Shown here: piece after piece, positions 34,118 through 46,600 of the stretch
Position numbering within the stretch: position 1 is the stretch's first letter
Layout: each line of letters starts with the position of its first letter
From: Flammula alnicola
Taxonomy: Eukaryota; Basidiomycota; Agaricomycetes; Agaricales; Strophariaceae
Direction of reading: 5' to 3'
Length of the DNA stretch: 64,000 bases
NCBI GenBank assembly: GCA_015499995.1
Contig: JADNRV010000193.1
Span: 1 to 64,000 of the forward strand
Translations under genes and position numbers: made by a program
The notes under the pieces: model-generated
Told to the model about the DNA's origin: nothing
Databases searched by the model: none
Seen by the model: the letters and a program-made list of their open reading frames with translations, nothing else

Positions 34118-35269
34118 CTAACCCTCTGGAACGCGTTTCTTTTTCTTCTTAATGGCATCGCCTTCACCTGGGAGAGCGTAGGGACGAATAGATAAATGCA
34201 TGACGGTTGTTGTGGGCCCGGTTGATGAAGATGATGACGGTGTCAGTTGGTGTGGCGTGTGGGTGGGCAGTTTGAGGTCTATTTACGGATGTGGCAATTA
34301 GTGAACTGAAAAGAGCCTTTCGACAGAAGTACAATGGGAATGTGCGCAAGGAATAGGCATGGTTGGGACCAAATTAAAAGGACATTGAGAATAGTCGAGA
34401 AACATGCCGCCAAACTGGCGGAAACTTGAGTGAAATTTCAAGGTCACAGGACAAAATAATGTCTCGAAAGTTGGGATAAAATGAGCTCCTCGAAGGCGGA
34501 GACCGGGGAAAGATACGGAGAAGGCTGCAAAGCAAAACCGAAGTAGAAAGCCAACAGGGCAAAGAACTCACGATTTAGAGTCTCGTCATCCTGGAGCATT
34601 CTGCCCAGATACAGAACTCGAAGATAAGACGGTGCAGGGGGACGGTCATCTTGCCAGTCTGTGCCATGCACGAGTGAAACATGAGGGAAGCACAAGAGTC
34701 AGACAGACAGAAAGGTTGATAGACAGATGCAGGAGGAAAAAATAAACGTCTGTCAGCTAACATGCGTTGATGAGAGAGTAAGAAGACAGACCTGCTGGCC
34801 ACGAATTCCATACCAATTCTTTGACCCTGCCGACCGTTGTATCAGGCTCGAAGGACATCGTTCGCCGTTTCCCAGAAATAAGAAGGAAATTGAGATATAT
34901 CTGAGGCATTTGCGGTACTGTCCCTTCCATAGCCGGTTCTGCTGGAGTTGGTGTTTCTGTTTGGATCTTGAGCTGTTGTTGTTCCTGAGAGAGAGTTGAA
35001 ATCAGGGTCTGGTCGACCGCCACAATGTTGGCAGTATGCAGAAGTGTGGGAAGTGTCATCGAAGGGGTTATGGGGTCGTGTGACGCTGAACGGTGCAATC
35101 GCTGCTCATCGTCCAGGTCTACGCGCGTGAAGGATGACCGCGAAGAGGGGGGAACGATATCTTGCTGTCCAGGTGTCACCGCAAACGGGGCCGCAAGTAG
35201 CTGCATGTGAGATGGTGATGTGTCCTCCCTGTTGTCCATAGCGATGACCTGTGCGTCGTTTGAAGACAT
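34118..35269 (-). CDS. UBL3/MUB-like ubiquitin-fold protein, frame uncertain in last exon
   Basis: Exon 1 (35269-34792) encodes a disordered N-terminus of about 130 residues (MSSNDAQVIAMDNREDTSPS) and the start of a ubiquitin fold: IYLNFLLISGKRRTMSFEPD then VKELVWNSWPA. Exon 2 (34658-34572) gives DWQDDRPPAPSYLRVLYLGR then MLQDDETLN. The strand order, the WP-DW junction and LRVLYLGR match UBL3 (membrane-anchored ubiquitin-fold) proteins, which sort proteins to vesicles. Exon 3 begins at 34276 (HLKLP). The expected TTVMHLSIRPYALPGEGDAI then lies in another frame (+1 or -2), the shift falling in a CA/TG run near 34257-34265, and ends KKKKRVPEG with a stop at 34118-34120. Read unshifted, the protein would end earlier, at RSPR near 34164. 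No CaaX cysteine is visible, unlike animal and plant UBL3. Confidence 0.7.
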
Positions 35270-35675
35270 TTACGCTGCTTGTCGTCGTGCGTTGCAACGA
35301 GCGACAGAGGGGAAGCAGGAAAGAAGAAGAAGGTGTGTTGGTAGAGATGAGAGAAGACGGAAAGAAAGGCAAATCAAGAAACAGGGGACTGGTTTATATA
35401 TAGCACATAAGACAAAATATTCCGCTTCAAGTCTAGAATTGAAATAAAAATTCCACTTACCACTGCCCACTAATGAAAACCTCTTTTCTTTTCAACAAAG
35501 CCCAATCAGACCCAACTATAACCGCCACCACCTCGGCCATGACGAACTGAAAATCTCCCTGGAGGCCCCCGTTCTTCTCCGTTCATCGAGTCCAACTTCT
35601 TCCTAATGCCTGGGTAAAAATGGTTCCTCAAATTTTGCAAAAAAAATTATCAAGGCTATTCGGTCATCGTATCGT

Positions 35676-35948
35676 CTAGCCAACTTCCCTCTCGGCCTCG
35701 GGTCTGGAGTCCACAGAAGGACGCATTTTCTCATTCGTCAATGTCCACGTGGGATTCCTAGACAGGATTGCTGTGGGTTCAGAAGGGCGTTTGCCGTATG
35801 TATCCCAACACTTGTTCATTTTCTCACTTCCACCAATAGGTTGGCCAGAGCAGTGCCAGAGCACCTGTTTATAGGTCATGCGACCTTCAAAACCACGCAT
35901 TTCCATGTCATGTCGACCTAATTGAGCACTAGTAAACAAACCCATCAT
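35676..35948 (-). CDS. Unrecognised 90-aa ORF
   Basis: A single open frame begins with two Met codons at 35948. It contains SAQLGRHDMEMRGFEGRMTY, WHCSGQPIGGSEKMNKCWDT and PTAILSRNPTWTLTNEKMRP. Composition is mixed and protein-like, with no simple sequence. No family was recognised. It could be a small gene or the last exon of a longer one. Confidence 0.35.
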   Translation of the reverse strand: MMGLFTSAQLGRHDMEMRGFEGRMTYKQVLWHCSGQPIGGSEKMNKCWDTYGKRPSEPTAILSRNPTWTLTNEKMRPSVDSRPEAEREVG

Positions 35949-38106
35949 CTGCTTAATGACGACGACAACAAAATTGCCCCAGATTACATTCTCTAGCTAT
36001 GTCTGCGATGGAGTACTCTTTCTCTTTGCCTTCTGACATCTCCATGGCGTTCCATTCGCTCATACTATTGTCATGCGACGTCAACGATCGTTAATCGGTC
36101 CACAAGTACGTGTCCATGAAGAATGCTTTTTGACCGGCAAGACTGACAGATGTTTTCAGGCATTTCGTGGTACTCTTTCAAGCCGCATAACAGCCTACGA
36201 GCGATAGTGGTTATCAGATGCTGAATGTCAAGCCCGGTCTGGTTAGAACATTCAATCCAACTCCGGTTTTCTCAGTTATTCTCGGACCTTCTGGACTTCC
36301 TCTTTATCTCTGACATGTCCCTTACGTTCGGACCGGCGGACCTATACTGTACGCTTCGTTCGACAATATTCGCCTACTGCATCCTCCTGGATCCGCCGGT
36401 GGAACCTTCGACGGTAATAGCTTGGACTGCGCGCCTAATGGTCACACTGGATCCAACGCTCCTTGTATTTGTCATTTATGACGCGGGAAACGTGTTTCCA
36501 ACGAGTCCTTTATATAACAGATGTCAGCAATGACGCCTTCAATTAATACGACGACGACGTTCCTCGCATTCCGAACCTACTGGCACCGCTTGCTGCGCTC
36601 TGTATACTTGTATACTAATACGTGGGCCACGTCTCCGTCTACCTTTTCCCGGAGCCTGCGATTAAGAGTAACAGTGGGAAAGACGGCTTCATTGACGCCT
36701 CCTTACCGAAGCCGTGAACACCTATAATCCGCGACGACCCAATACTCAGGACTCCGATACATGTGAACTAGGCTGTGTATTCTAAGTTCTCCCGTACTAG
36801 GTCGAGTGAGACCGAGCCACCCAAAATAACTCGGAGCGTTGTGGCCGTCAACTTAAGGTCAGTTGCTGAATCCTGCTGAAGCGACTACTCGGACTTGTTC
36901 CAACAGAAGTTAAAAGAAAATCGACGGTGATCAATGGCCACTTCTATACTGGACTGCTGTGTCTCGCGCTATGGCCCGATGCTTGCAAGTGGCGTGGTCA
37001 TGAGGCGATATGCTATCAATAGGACTTCGAAGACTATTCTTGACCACCGCATCAGCCTCATGCGACACCCACGCGAGTGTAGCTGACCGCAGCTGTGGAC
37101 ATGCTACTAGTCTCCTGTGTTGGTACCTATACACTAACTATGGACCTTTCCGACCCCTTTCCGTGGTAGAGACGATACTTTGTTCGGAATGGTTACCTTA
37201 CTCATTGAAGTTGTCTGTCGCAGATGCTCAACCGCTCTTTTGCCTGCTGCGACTGTACACTCCTCGGAACGAAGATATGCTATTCTACATCATCATTGCG
37301 TGATCCAGCAGCCGACTACAAGCTCCTCGTTCGAACTAAGCGCATAGTTTCTTCGTATTACTGCACTACTCAGCTTCTCACCGACGCTCCGGAAAGATGT
37401 CGCCAATGTAACGGTACGACTCACATTTATAACCCACCCCACGGATCCGAATTCAAACTTACCACTATCCTGTAACTCCCGCACCGTCGCCTCTGAGAAT
37501 CCCGCAGCATACCATGTACGAATATACTTATAGTCTGACGGGTATGGACCGGGTTGACACGGTGTCTTTTCAAATGCCGCAGCCAGAAGCCGTGCAACCT
37601 CCATGGAATTTTTAGACCGCCGGTTGAGGGTGCTTGGCTAGATGGACACATGCCGAGGGAGCGATTATAGCCCATCTTGTCTAAATTTGCAATGTAGAGA
37701 AATGGGCTTACGGTACATATAAACCACTTCATTGTGTACGGGTTGTTCATCATGTTAGTCTATGCTCAAAAATATGATCAGTGACAAACGTTGTAGTTTT
37801 CTTCTTCTTAACAGCTGGGACGTGTATGTCCGTCTGTGAAACCACAGGCTTTATGGATATTGCGCTCCACATCTGCCTTCTCACCAAACAATTCTAGTCG
37901 GGACCAGGAAGCTAAAATTAGATTCCACCAAGTACTGTACGGATGATCTAATCTACTTAAACTTGATCGTGGACCTTGGTAAAAATACAGTCGAATAACT
38001 TTATCTACAACCCAGTGTATGGACATCGTCGATAAAGCTTAGGCAAAGCTTAGGTCGACGGTAGCTTGCCATAAATTCGTTTCGACATTTCATAGCAGGG
38101 AATTTC
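35949..38106. other. Gene-poor region of about 2.1 kb
   Basis: Apart from the possible exon at 37463-37604, no coding signal was found on either strand. Confidence 0.4.
37463..37604 (-). CDS. Possible first exon of an unknown gene or relic
   Basis: ATG 37604 opens MEVARLLAAAFEKTPCQPGP then YPSDYKYIRTWYAAGFSEAT and REL, ending at a perfect GTAAGT donor at 37462. The reading is convincing but no partner exon with matching content was found downstream, so it may be a gene remnant. Confidence 0.3.
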
Positions 38107-40370
38107 TCAATCTATCCCGGCGACGCGATGTTTCACAAGCGATACCACCTCCTGATATCTGGGTGTGAAACAAGCTTCGAATGGTTCTGGGTAGCTGTAT
38201 ACTTGTATGAGTCCTCATAACGAATTACTGCAATGGAACTCCCCATGAGAACCACTCACCTGACCAGACCATCAGTGTAGGTAACATTTAGTGGCTTTTC
38301 TATTCCTTGTTCGTCTTTGGGTTTGGAAATATTAACAGTGGCCATCAGCCATGAGATAAGGAGGAACATGTTATTGTCTGCCAATGTCGTCCAGGGCATT
38401 CGCTACAGTGAAGAGTTTGAGATCGTAAACAATGCAAATGCGCGTACTGGATATTCAATAGAGAAGACTTACCGACGTCCAAAGCCAAAGGCGTACGAAT
38501 GCGGGTCGAGAGCATCTTTAGCATGTTCGCCTGTCATGAATCGCTCTGGAGAAAAGTCCCCCGACGGGATGCCGCTTGTTTCATCAGTAGATATGGCCCT
38601 TATAAGTCAACAACTTTGAGTAGTCTGATGCCACACAAATCTAACACGGATGACACGGTGAAAAATAGCATACCAGATATTCGGCAAGACTATGGTTCCA
38701 GCGGGATAAAATACCCTGCCAAAAAAAGCACGTCAACATGAACATTCAACGCACCACCATGAAATAAGATAAAGTTCATACCCCTGTAATAATCGTCCGC
38801 ACTAGTCCTTCGTGCGACACCCAACGGCGCAGCTGGCCTCCAACGCATCGTTTCCTTAACCGCCGCGCACGTATACGGCAGCTCGGGGCGGTCCTGAATG
38901 GACGGCATGCGGCGTCGTCCAACGATACTATCGATTTCAGCCTGTATTTTTCTCTGCACATCGGGGTAGAGAGCCATGGCATATATAAATGTCAAATCGA
39001 TGCATATGTCTGATAGAGGGATGAACGAGGATTTGATAAAAAAGAACTCGGAACTCACAGTTTCTCCGCCAGCTGATGTAGGAGGGGAAAGCGAATGAAA
39101 GGGATTTGAATCAATATTTATTGAGAACACAGCGAGATGAGCATAAGCGACCTACGTGCGTACATGGCACCAGCAGCCCAGCGGATCAGGTGTTCAGCAT
39201 CCTCGTCTATCCCACCTGCCTCCGATTCGTAAGCCTGCAAACATTCGGCAGTAAACGATGGTCTAGCGACTCCCTCTGCCATCTCTCGCTTGACGTGTTG
39301 ATACGGTTGACTGATCACGGAGTAGAGCAACTTCCTTCCGTGTTCTGCTGTTTTATGGATTGTGTTAAATGGGAGCCAAGAGGGTAAATGTTTCACTGTT
39401 GAAAAAGAAGCCATCAGACTCAGAAAAACGTCGAGTAGGAAGTACGATACGGACACATGGGGACGAGATCTACGAGGTACGCGCCAGGAACTGAGGCCTT
39501 CGAAACAATCTCCATCAGCTCTTCCGCTTCAGTGATATACTGCATGAAATCATCAATGAAGTGTACCTCAATGCGCAGATATTGATAAAATAAAAACGTA
39601 CAATGTCGTCAGGCGTCGTAACGGGAATCCCGTAGATGACAGACATTATGATTCGTCCAGCCGTCCTGGACCAAGGATGAACCATCGATGCAGACGAAGA
39701 TTACGATTAATTACTCACATGCGCAATTGTGCCGCAAACTCGTTGGGCTGTTCCAAAAGACTGTCGATAAACATAGCGGCGGCATCTTCTTGGGCTGTGT
39801 AATATTTCTTCACACTTTCTTGTCCCAATGCAGAATGGCATAACTTCCTGTGCTGCCTGAGCGTCGGGCCGTACTGAAGCAAGGGGATGCTCTGTGAAGA
39901 CACAGGCTATATGTAGTAGTTACTTGACGGTGACACAGACAAGGTCAACTCACATTATCGACCCCGATTAGCTCGCCGAGCATAACAAACGTGGGCCGGT
40001 CGGAATACACGCCAGCCCTCTTCACGAGCAGGTCATTGACTGCTTCCATAGTATTGAGGATCAAAATTCCATTCCCTAGCACATCCACGTAGACCACGTC
40101 TCCTGCAGACAAATGTGCAGCACTTTCACTTGATAGATAAAGATGACCAACGCACCATAGTGTTTCTTCCACTCGAGAAACGTGTTCCATGGATGAAAAC
40201 GCGGCATGTCGAGGAGATTGCCTAGCAAAGGCCTGCGTCTAGGTCCAGGTGGAAGAGGGTGCCCTTTGACCTAGACTGGAACACTGTGTGTCTCCACCAC
40301 ACAAAGACAACACCGAGCGCAAGCAGAAGCAAGATGGAGTCGATCAGTGAATCGTTGGTGTCATTTGGCT
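38107..40370 (-). pseudogene. Cytochrome P450 with three -1 shifts, one in the heme loop
   Basis: The minus strand has an N-terminal membrane segment (SLIDSILLLLALGVVFVWW), proline-rich PLPPGPRRRPLLGNLLDMP, an I-helix region with AGGET, LPYTCAAVKETMRWRPAAPL (ExxR), GYFIPAGT, SPERF, the heme loop FGFGRRECPGRH and a C-terminus FEACFTPRYQEVV ending at 38107. It is a class II fungal P450 monooxygenase of about 500 aa. Three places need one base to restore frame: near 40258-40264 (before PLPPGP), near 38700 (YFIP to AGT) and near 38383 (CPGRH to LADNNMF). The Cys ligand itself is present. No in-frame ATG was found before the membrane segment. It may be a true pseudogene, or intact if the shifts are base-call errors. 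Confidence 0.72.
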
Positions 40371-41247
40371 GGGATACTTGATCAGTACGCGCTTGGGAGT
40401 TGAAGGACGTTGATTCAGCGGTTTCTGGGATTGAAACCTCGAGTACCGATGCTATTCGCATGAAGTATAGCACTCGGAGGTAAGCTGGCCTGGCTAAGGT
40501 TGCTTTCCTTGCCGTCAGGGCAATTCGGGTCCCATGGATTGCGAGAGTGTCAAACGAGAATAGGGTGTGAAAACTTAATATGTTCAACCTCCAGAAGCGA
40601 AGCCTTCGCGAGGGTTGAACGTTGAACACTGACATGGAAAGAGCCAAACGAGTTTCGCATAGCAAATTCTGGTAAGAATCAGAATTTGAATGGGAGGATT
40701 TATTCAGCAGTCGCATTATTTCAAGTCGCATCGTCGTTGAGGAGAAGAAAAGAAGGGCGGAAGCCGCGGCCCGCCACGCCTTCGATAAAGACCGTCATTC
40801 GTCCGAGTCCAGAGGCCACGGGAATACAACAACCGTTGTACTTCAGCAAGGCAGTATCTAATTTACAGTCACTTAGTACAGACAACATAGTGGTCTAAAA
40901 AAGCACGCAGTACTTAATATCATCATAAAGTAGATGATCGAGATAATGCATCAGCTAGGACGCAGGAATAGTAGTATCCTATTAATTTTAAAGGCCATGG
41001 ATGATGGTGGTACCGGTACCGGTATATGGGGTATGAAAAAGGATGGAAAGACTTGTGGTTGTGGCAGATTGGGTATATGGATCCGATAGCAGAACCTGCC
41101 CCTCCGGCGGGAAAAGATTCTCAATAGATAACTAGAATAAAAAAAGTTGGAAGACATTCTAGGGTATGCATGCGTGAATGAAGACGTGCGAGCAAGTAGC
41201 TGTCTGAGCAAGAAGCGAGAAAAATTTTGGTGTTGGAAGAGCGAGGT
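40371..41247. other. Intergenic region between P450 and GH105-like genes
   Basis: About 0.9 kb holding the P450 upstream region and the 3' end of the hydrolase gene. No gene was seen. Confidence 0.4.
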
Positions 41248-42567
41248 TTAACTGCTTCCATGGATAAGATGCGAATAACGATGGAGGCCACCATGCATGC
41301 GTTTCCTGAGTGCGCCCGATCCCGTAGAACACTGGCCAGCCTTGACACAGTCCCTCCAGCCGGCGTACATGAGGACGATGAACGCCTGGCCTTCGGGACT
41401 GCCGCTGGTGAACGGCGTAGTATCCTGCCACGCCATGGGGTTGACCGCGGGCGTGGCGATTCCCGTACTGGTAATATGTGGGTTGCCGTCAGTGCCGTTG
41501 CCCGTGATGGTCATCCGGATGCTATCCGCCCATGCGACATAATTTTGGCTGAACACTTGCGGTTGAAGCACGGCCATGCGATACACCGCCGACGCGAGGA
41601 GACTGCTGCCCGAAATTTCGCCGAAACCGTGGCCGTTGCTGTCCAGGTTGTCGAGGTAGTTGCGGAGCAATCCCCCGTCCTTCTGGGCGGTCATGGCGCC
41701 ATCCACAATTTCCTTGATGTATTGCGTGAGATTGTCGATGGCTTGCTGACGCCAGGCCAAGTTGTTGATGAAGGGGGCTTTCGTGACGGTGGCAGGACGC
41801 GCGTCATTCCTGCAGCAGCCCAGGCGTTGCCGGTCGACCAGAGTCCTGTATCCTGGTAGCCGGTGCCCATGACGTGCATCCAGACGCCTTTGAGGTCAGT
41901 CGTGTTGGATTGGAGGATTTGGCGATACAATTCGCACTGGCGAACGGTGTCTTGCAGCAGTTGAAGATCTTCCGTGTCGGCAGCGTAGTACGCCAGGAAT
42001 GGAGGAACCATATACATGAAATCCGCCCTAGGATAATGAATAATTAGAACACTGTCGGCAACTCTTCTTTGTTCGAACATACCAAAGCTGGGGTACGTCT
42101 GCGCGATGGGAAATGGCGCCATTCCAGAAGCGAGGTACGTCCTGGAGGAGTCCGTTTACGGTCTGCTGTGCTGCATCCGCGAAGGTCGCGTTCGTCTTCC
42201 CGAGCATCACAGCGCTTACGCCTAAACTGGCAGGATCTCCAGCAGAACCATCCCCCTTCGCGAGAGCACTGTAACCGGTGCCAAAATCCACGGTGTTCGC
42301 AGCATAATTGAGGGCGCGTACTTGACTCTTCGGGACGGAAGGAACAGGGAAAGGTGTCGCGCCGAATACTGATAGCTCGGGGTTGTAGAGTTCCAGTTGT
42401 GCCTCAGCGCTCGTACCAAACTCCCAGGAGTGGGTGGGGATGGTTTCAGCAACCTTGGCGACCGTCCTGATATCGAAATTTGGAGAGATTGGAAAGGCAT
42501 TGAAGTCGGCGATCGTGGCAGAGATCAGGCTGATCGCAGGGAGAATCGTGCTATCGATGTTGACCAT
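41248..42567 (-). CDS. Six-hairpin glycosidase, GH105/GH88-like (YteR-type), one apparent -1 shift
   Basis: ATG 42567 starts MVNIDSTILPAISLISATIA. The body follows an alpha/alpha-barrel: RALNYAANTVDFGTGYSALA, RFWNGAISHRADVPQLW, ADFMYMVPPFLAYYAADTED, GVWMHVMGTGYQDTGLWSTG, NAWAAAGMTRV and LDSNGHGFGEISGSSLLASA, to a stop at 41248-41250. The order (ADFMYMVPPFLAYYA, then WSTGNAWAAAG) matches unsaturated rhamnogalacturonyl hydrolases and relatives, which remove unsaturated uronic acids from lyase products. One intron lies near 42010-42075. Near 41793 one base appears missing (MTRVL to TVTKAPFINNLAWRQQ). A classic signal peptide is not obvious, so the true start may lie upstream or the N-terminus may be wrong. 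Confidence 0.72.
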
Positions 42568-43698
42568 ATTGACAATGGGATAGGTGGTAGCCGTAAGCCG
42601 GTTGTAAAGACAGAGTTCGAATTGGAAGTGGGTAGATCAGTTGGACGCCACAAAAAAAAGTCGTAAAGGCTTGGGCTGCCAAATCGGAACTTCCGCGATA
42701 ACTGGAAGGTGAATGAGAGGTGGAGGGGATAAAGAAAGAAATGAACGTCCGAATGTGCTGTCCTGCCTGTAACGGGGAGATAAGAGGCCCTGGCCAACCC
42801 ACTCGTCGTGATCGCCTTTATTTATGAACCTTGCTGAGGAACGTGACGAACCAGTGGACAATCATGATATCAATAAATCGGTCATAGTCAAAAAGTATCA
42901 TCGTCAATGAATGACAAAAATGATCATCAATAAATATGCATCTGTGCGTGATGGATGCGTGCTGATGTAGCGCTGATGCTGTGCTAGTGTCTCATGGTCA
43001 GTGCGCTGCTTGAATGCGTGGATCATCAAAGTCATCAAATGACGTATACAGACAGTCATTCGATGACCGTGATGCAGAAGCAGACGTAACTGACCAACAT
43101 CGTTCAAATTGCCATCAAAGCGCTTAAATTTCAAGCCGCAACGACCTGCAAATTGCAACGAACGAGCGTTCACCTTGCGCAGTCAAAAATACGATTCAGC
43201 TCGATGCAAATACATCGATAAAAATGGCAGACAGTACCTCTTTCCTCTGTCAATAACAAAATCTGTACGCCCAGTTGGTGCCCAGGTCCACTCGCCGCTC
43301 GGTGCGGAGCCAACATGATCGTAATAAAGGTCGTCAACGGAATTTTTCCAAATGCGGTTCTTTCTGCGACCGGATCAGAGAGCCCATGAGTCGACCTCCG
43401 GGACCTATCCGGGACCCTGGAAACTTCTAACAGAGTCCTGCGGCGTCAGCGTCACGACAAAAAATATAAGTCCTCCTCACCTTCAACAAAGCAGTGGAGT
43501 ATTCAATTGGTAAGGGAACGGAATTGATTTTTTTATGTCACCTGATCAGTGCTAGTAACGCGACTGCACTCGATGGGCGCAAGTTGCAATTCTCACTATA
43601 TTGCTACTTATTGGCTTGCGGAATAAGTCGAAATTCCAGAGCCTTTGCAGAGAGAAAGACTATGACCTTTGAATCAAAACAGCGACCCTACTCCGTGT
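42568..43698. other. Intergenic region
   Basis: About 1.1 kb between the hydrolase start and the 3' end of the IKS-like kinase. No gene was supported. Confidence 0.4.
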
Positions 43699-46600
43699 CT
43701 ACCATCCACCGGAACAACAAACGTTACCCCACCAGCCCTCTACTCCTGCGCTGCCTGTAAGCCCTCCAGCTGGTGTACTCATCCACAAGACACTCAGATG
43801 GAACAAGGCCAACCCTGCCGTGATCCAAACTCCTCTCATCCTTCTCACGATCAGCCCACCTCGTCGTTCTCTGACAGACTTGTGCTCTACTTCTTTCTCT
43901 CGTCTGGCTCTGTCCAGCGGCTCATATTCGTCGCCGTGGTCTATCACCGTGTCCACCAAAGCCACCGACAGAAGTAACACCGCAACCAAAGGACGAGGGC
44001 GCGTCGTCGGGTCAGGACAGACACGAGGGATAGTCACAACCTTCATGACCAGCAATGAGCTCCGGAAAACTCGCATGCCAACGACGCCCCATCCTTTGTT
44101 GTTACCAGGGCGCCACGTCTCCTTTTCTTGCGGGAATTGTTGCCTTTCCCAATATCAGGCTTGTCGTGAATCCCACCCAGCTCTCCCAACTAACCCAACT
44201 AACCCAACTGCCTTCTTCTGGTCCCAGAACCTCGGTAGGAGATGGGAGGGCCAAAAGACGGCTGGTTTCAGGGTCGGCAGTTGCAGTTGAGGAAGTGACA
44301 GGAGAAGTGCGCGCTAGCGATAAATTATCCATCGTGGTTTCTCCCAACGGGTCAAGCTACAGTCGTAGAACAAAAACAAGATAAAATGCATCGTCAAATC
44401 TTCACCGATATCGAAATAAAAATAAAAATGAACGCGCCTTGCCTTCCCGAAGAGCCACACTGACCCTCTCACTGCTGGGTCTTGCCGCAGGTGACTTGTG
44501 CAGCAGATTCTCGAGCAACACAAGGAAGGCTCGTGGTAGACGCCGCGCTTCGAAGCCAGCCACCAGGCTCGGCGTCGATTTGAAGCTATCAGTCAATCGT
44601 CAGTTATGCATATAGTCCGACAAGAAGGGTTTATAACCCAGGATATGCCAAAACTTCCTTCTCTAGCCTATCCATCTCTCTCCTTCCTCGTCCCTACTTA
44701 TCGGTTCGCCGTTCGCATCTCCTTCTGCAGCATACCTGAGGTTGAAAGTATGTTCGTCAGCATCTGTTCTCTACTTTTATTTTTTTGGCGAGGCAACAGA
44801 AATGACGTACCGATAAGGTAACTTGAAGAACAGCAACTTGTGCAATATCATCCCCAGACTCCACATATCCGCCTTCGAGTCAATCTGTTGTAAAAGCCCG
44901 GTGTGTGGCGAAGGCAGAGATTCTGGGGCAGTATATTCCAAGCTATTTCATATCCATCCAACAAAACCGTTATTAACACAATGATATAAACAGATAAACA
45001 CCAACGAAAAAGCCACGACGACAAGACTCACGTTCCTGTATTTCCTGAGCGCTGCACCCGCGTCGAGTTGATCATATCGCGCGACGTTCCAAAATCCGAA
45101 AGCATTGCGCGTGGGCTGTGATTGTAATGCATCACGACGTATCGTCAGTCAGAGCATACAAAATCAACACGAACAACGACGCACATAAGCCTTCCTTCAT
45201 CCCAAGTCAAAAGCACGTTTCCTGGCTTCAAGTCGAGGTGCAAGATCGACTTATCATGCTATGGGCAGTATTGTGAGCGCCGCTCTCGGGAGAAGAAACA
45301 AATAATAGCAAGAAGGCAGACGCACCAAAAATGCCAGCCCTTCCACAACATCGCAAACAAGCTCTTGACCTCCTCCGCGCTCAACAAATGCACCGCGGTC
45401 CACTCTGCAGGGCCTCCTCCCCCTGCACCCGGAGAACCAGCTACTCCAGGCGGCATTCCAGCACCGAACGTGCCCTCCATCTCGCTCCTCATCCGCTCCT
45501 TCTCCTCTGGGGGTGCACGCTGGAACGCCCGGAACGCCCGGATGCGCGCCGAGCGCGAATGCGGGTCGTCAGGCTTCGAGGACGCGTGTTGTTGTGGTTG
45601 CTGCGTTTCGTGTCCGTCCGCATGGTCGGCGTCTGCGACCCGAGGACGCTTATCCTTCCCATGTGCCTTGGGTGATGCGCCTGTTTGCGTTGGGGTCGTC
45701 GGTTCGGCGGCGTCGCCATCAGGTGGGAGTTCATGCGTCGATGATGCTGGAGATGGAGGGAAGGAGGGGTCGAAAGTCGAAGAGGCGGAGAGCACAGGAT
45801 GCATATGGATATGTGCCGGTTTACGTCCGAGCCGGACGTCTATGAAGTCGTCTAGACTGTAAATTTTTTAGCACGAGGTGCATTGATTGATTTAGATATG
45901 AAAGCTACCTGCCGCCTTCTGCCCATTGCATGAGCACACTGAGTTATGCGTGAGTGCAGGAGATTGACGTAAGAAAGGCGACAGACGCACTGTAGAGTCG
46001 GCACTTTCGGACCAAACGACGAGAACTGCGAGTTTTCCAACCACGCGTGGCTATTATATAGGTCATATAAATCAGCAGTCTCCTGGTGGACAAGGAAAGG
46101 AGCGCACTGATAGGTGATGATATTGGGATGATGCAACCTCTCTAACAACCTCACCTCCCGTAATATTTTAAGCAAGTACGAATGCGACTCGCCCACTGCA
46201 ATCTTCTTCACTGCAAAGTGACCGAGAGGGTTGCCATCCAGTACGTGCTACACGCCATAATGAGAGGCGAAAAGGAACGAAATGAATGCAAGACTTACTT
46301 GACATAGAAACACGCTCCCATTTGCGCCCATCCCTAGCTTATATTCCTCTTGGAAGAAAGCCTTGAAGTACCCTTCTGCCATCTTCTCAGCCGGAAAGGC
46401 GCCCCTTGTGCTCCGGTTCTCTCTCGCTGGGTCGGGCGTTCGCGGTCGATCTCTACTCCTTCTCCTACTTCTGCTCCTGCTCCTTCTCCTGCTTCCTGTA
46501 TCATCTCCTTCGCCCACTAGATACCCACCCGGACTCAAGCTCGGCCTCCTCGACCCCGACGCAGCGGAGAACGTCTCATTCGCGATAGCCAATAAGCGGA

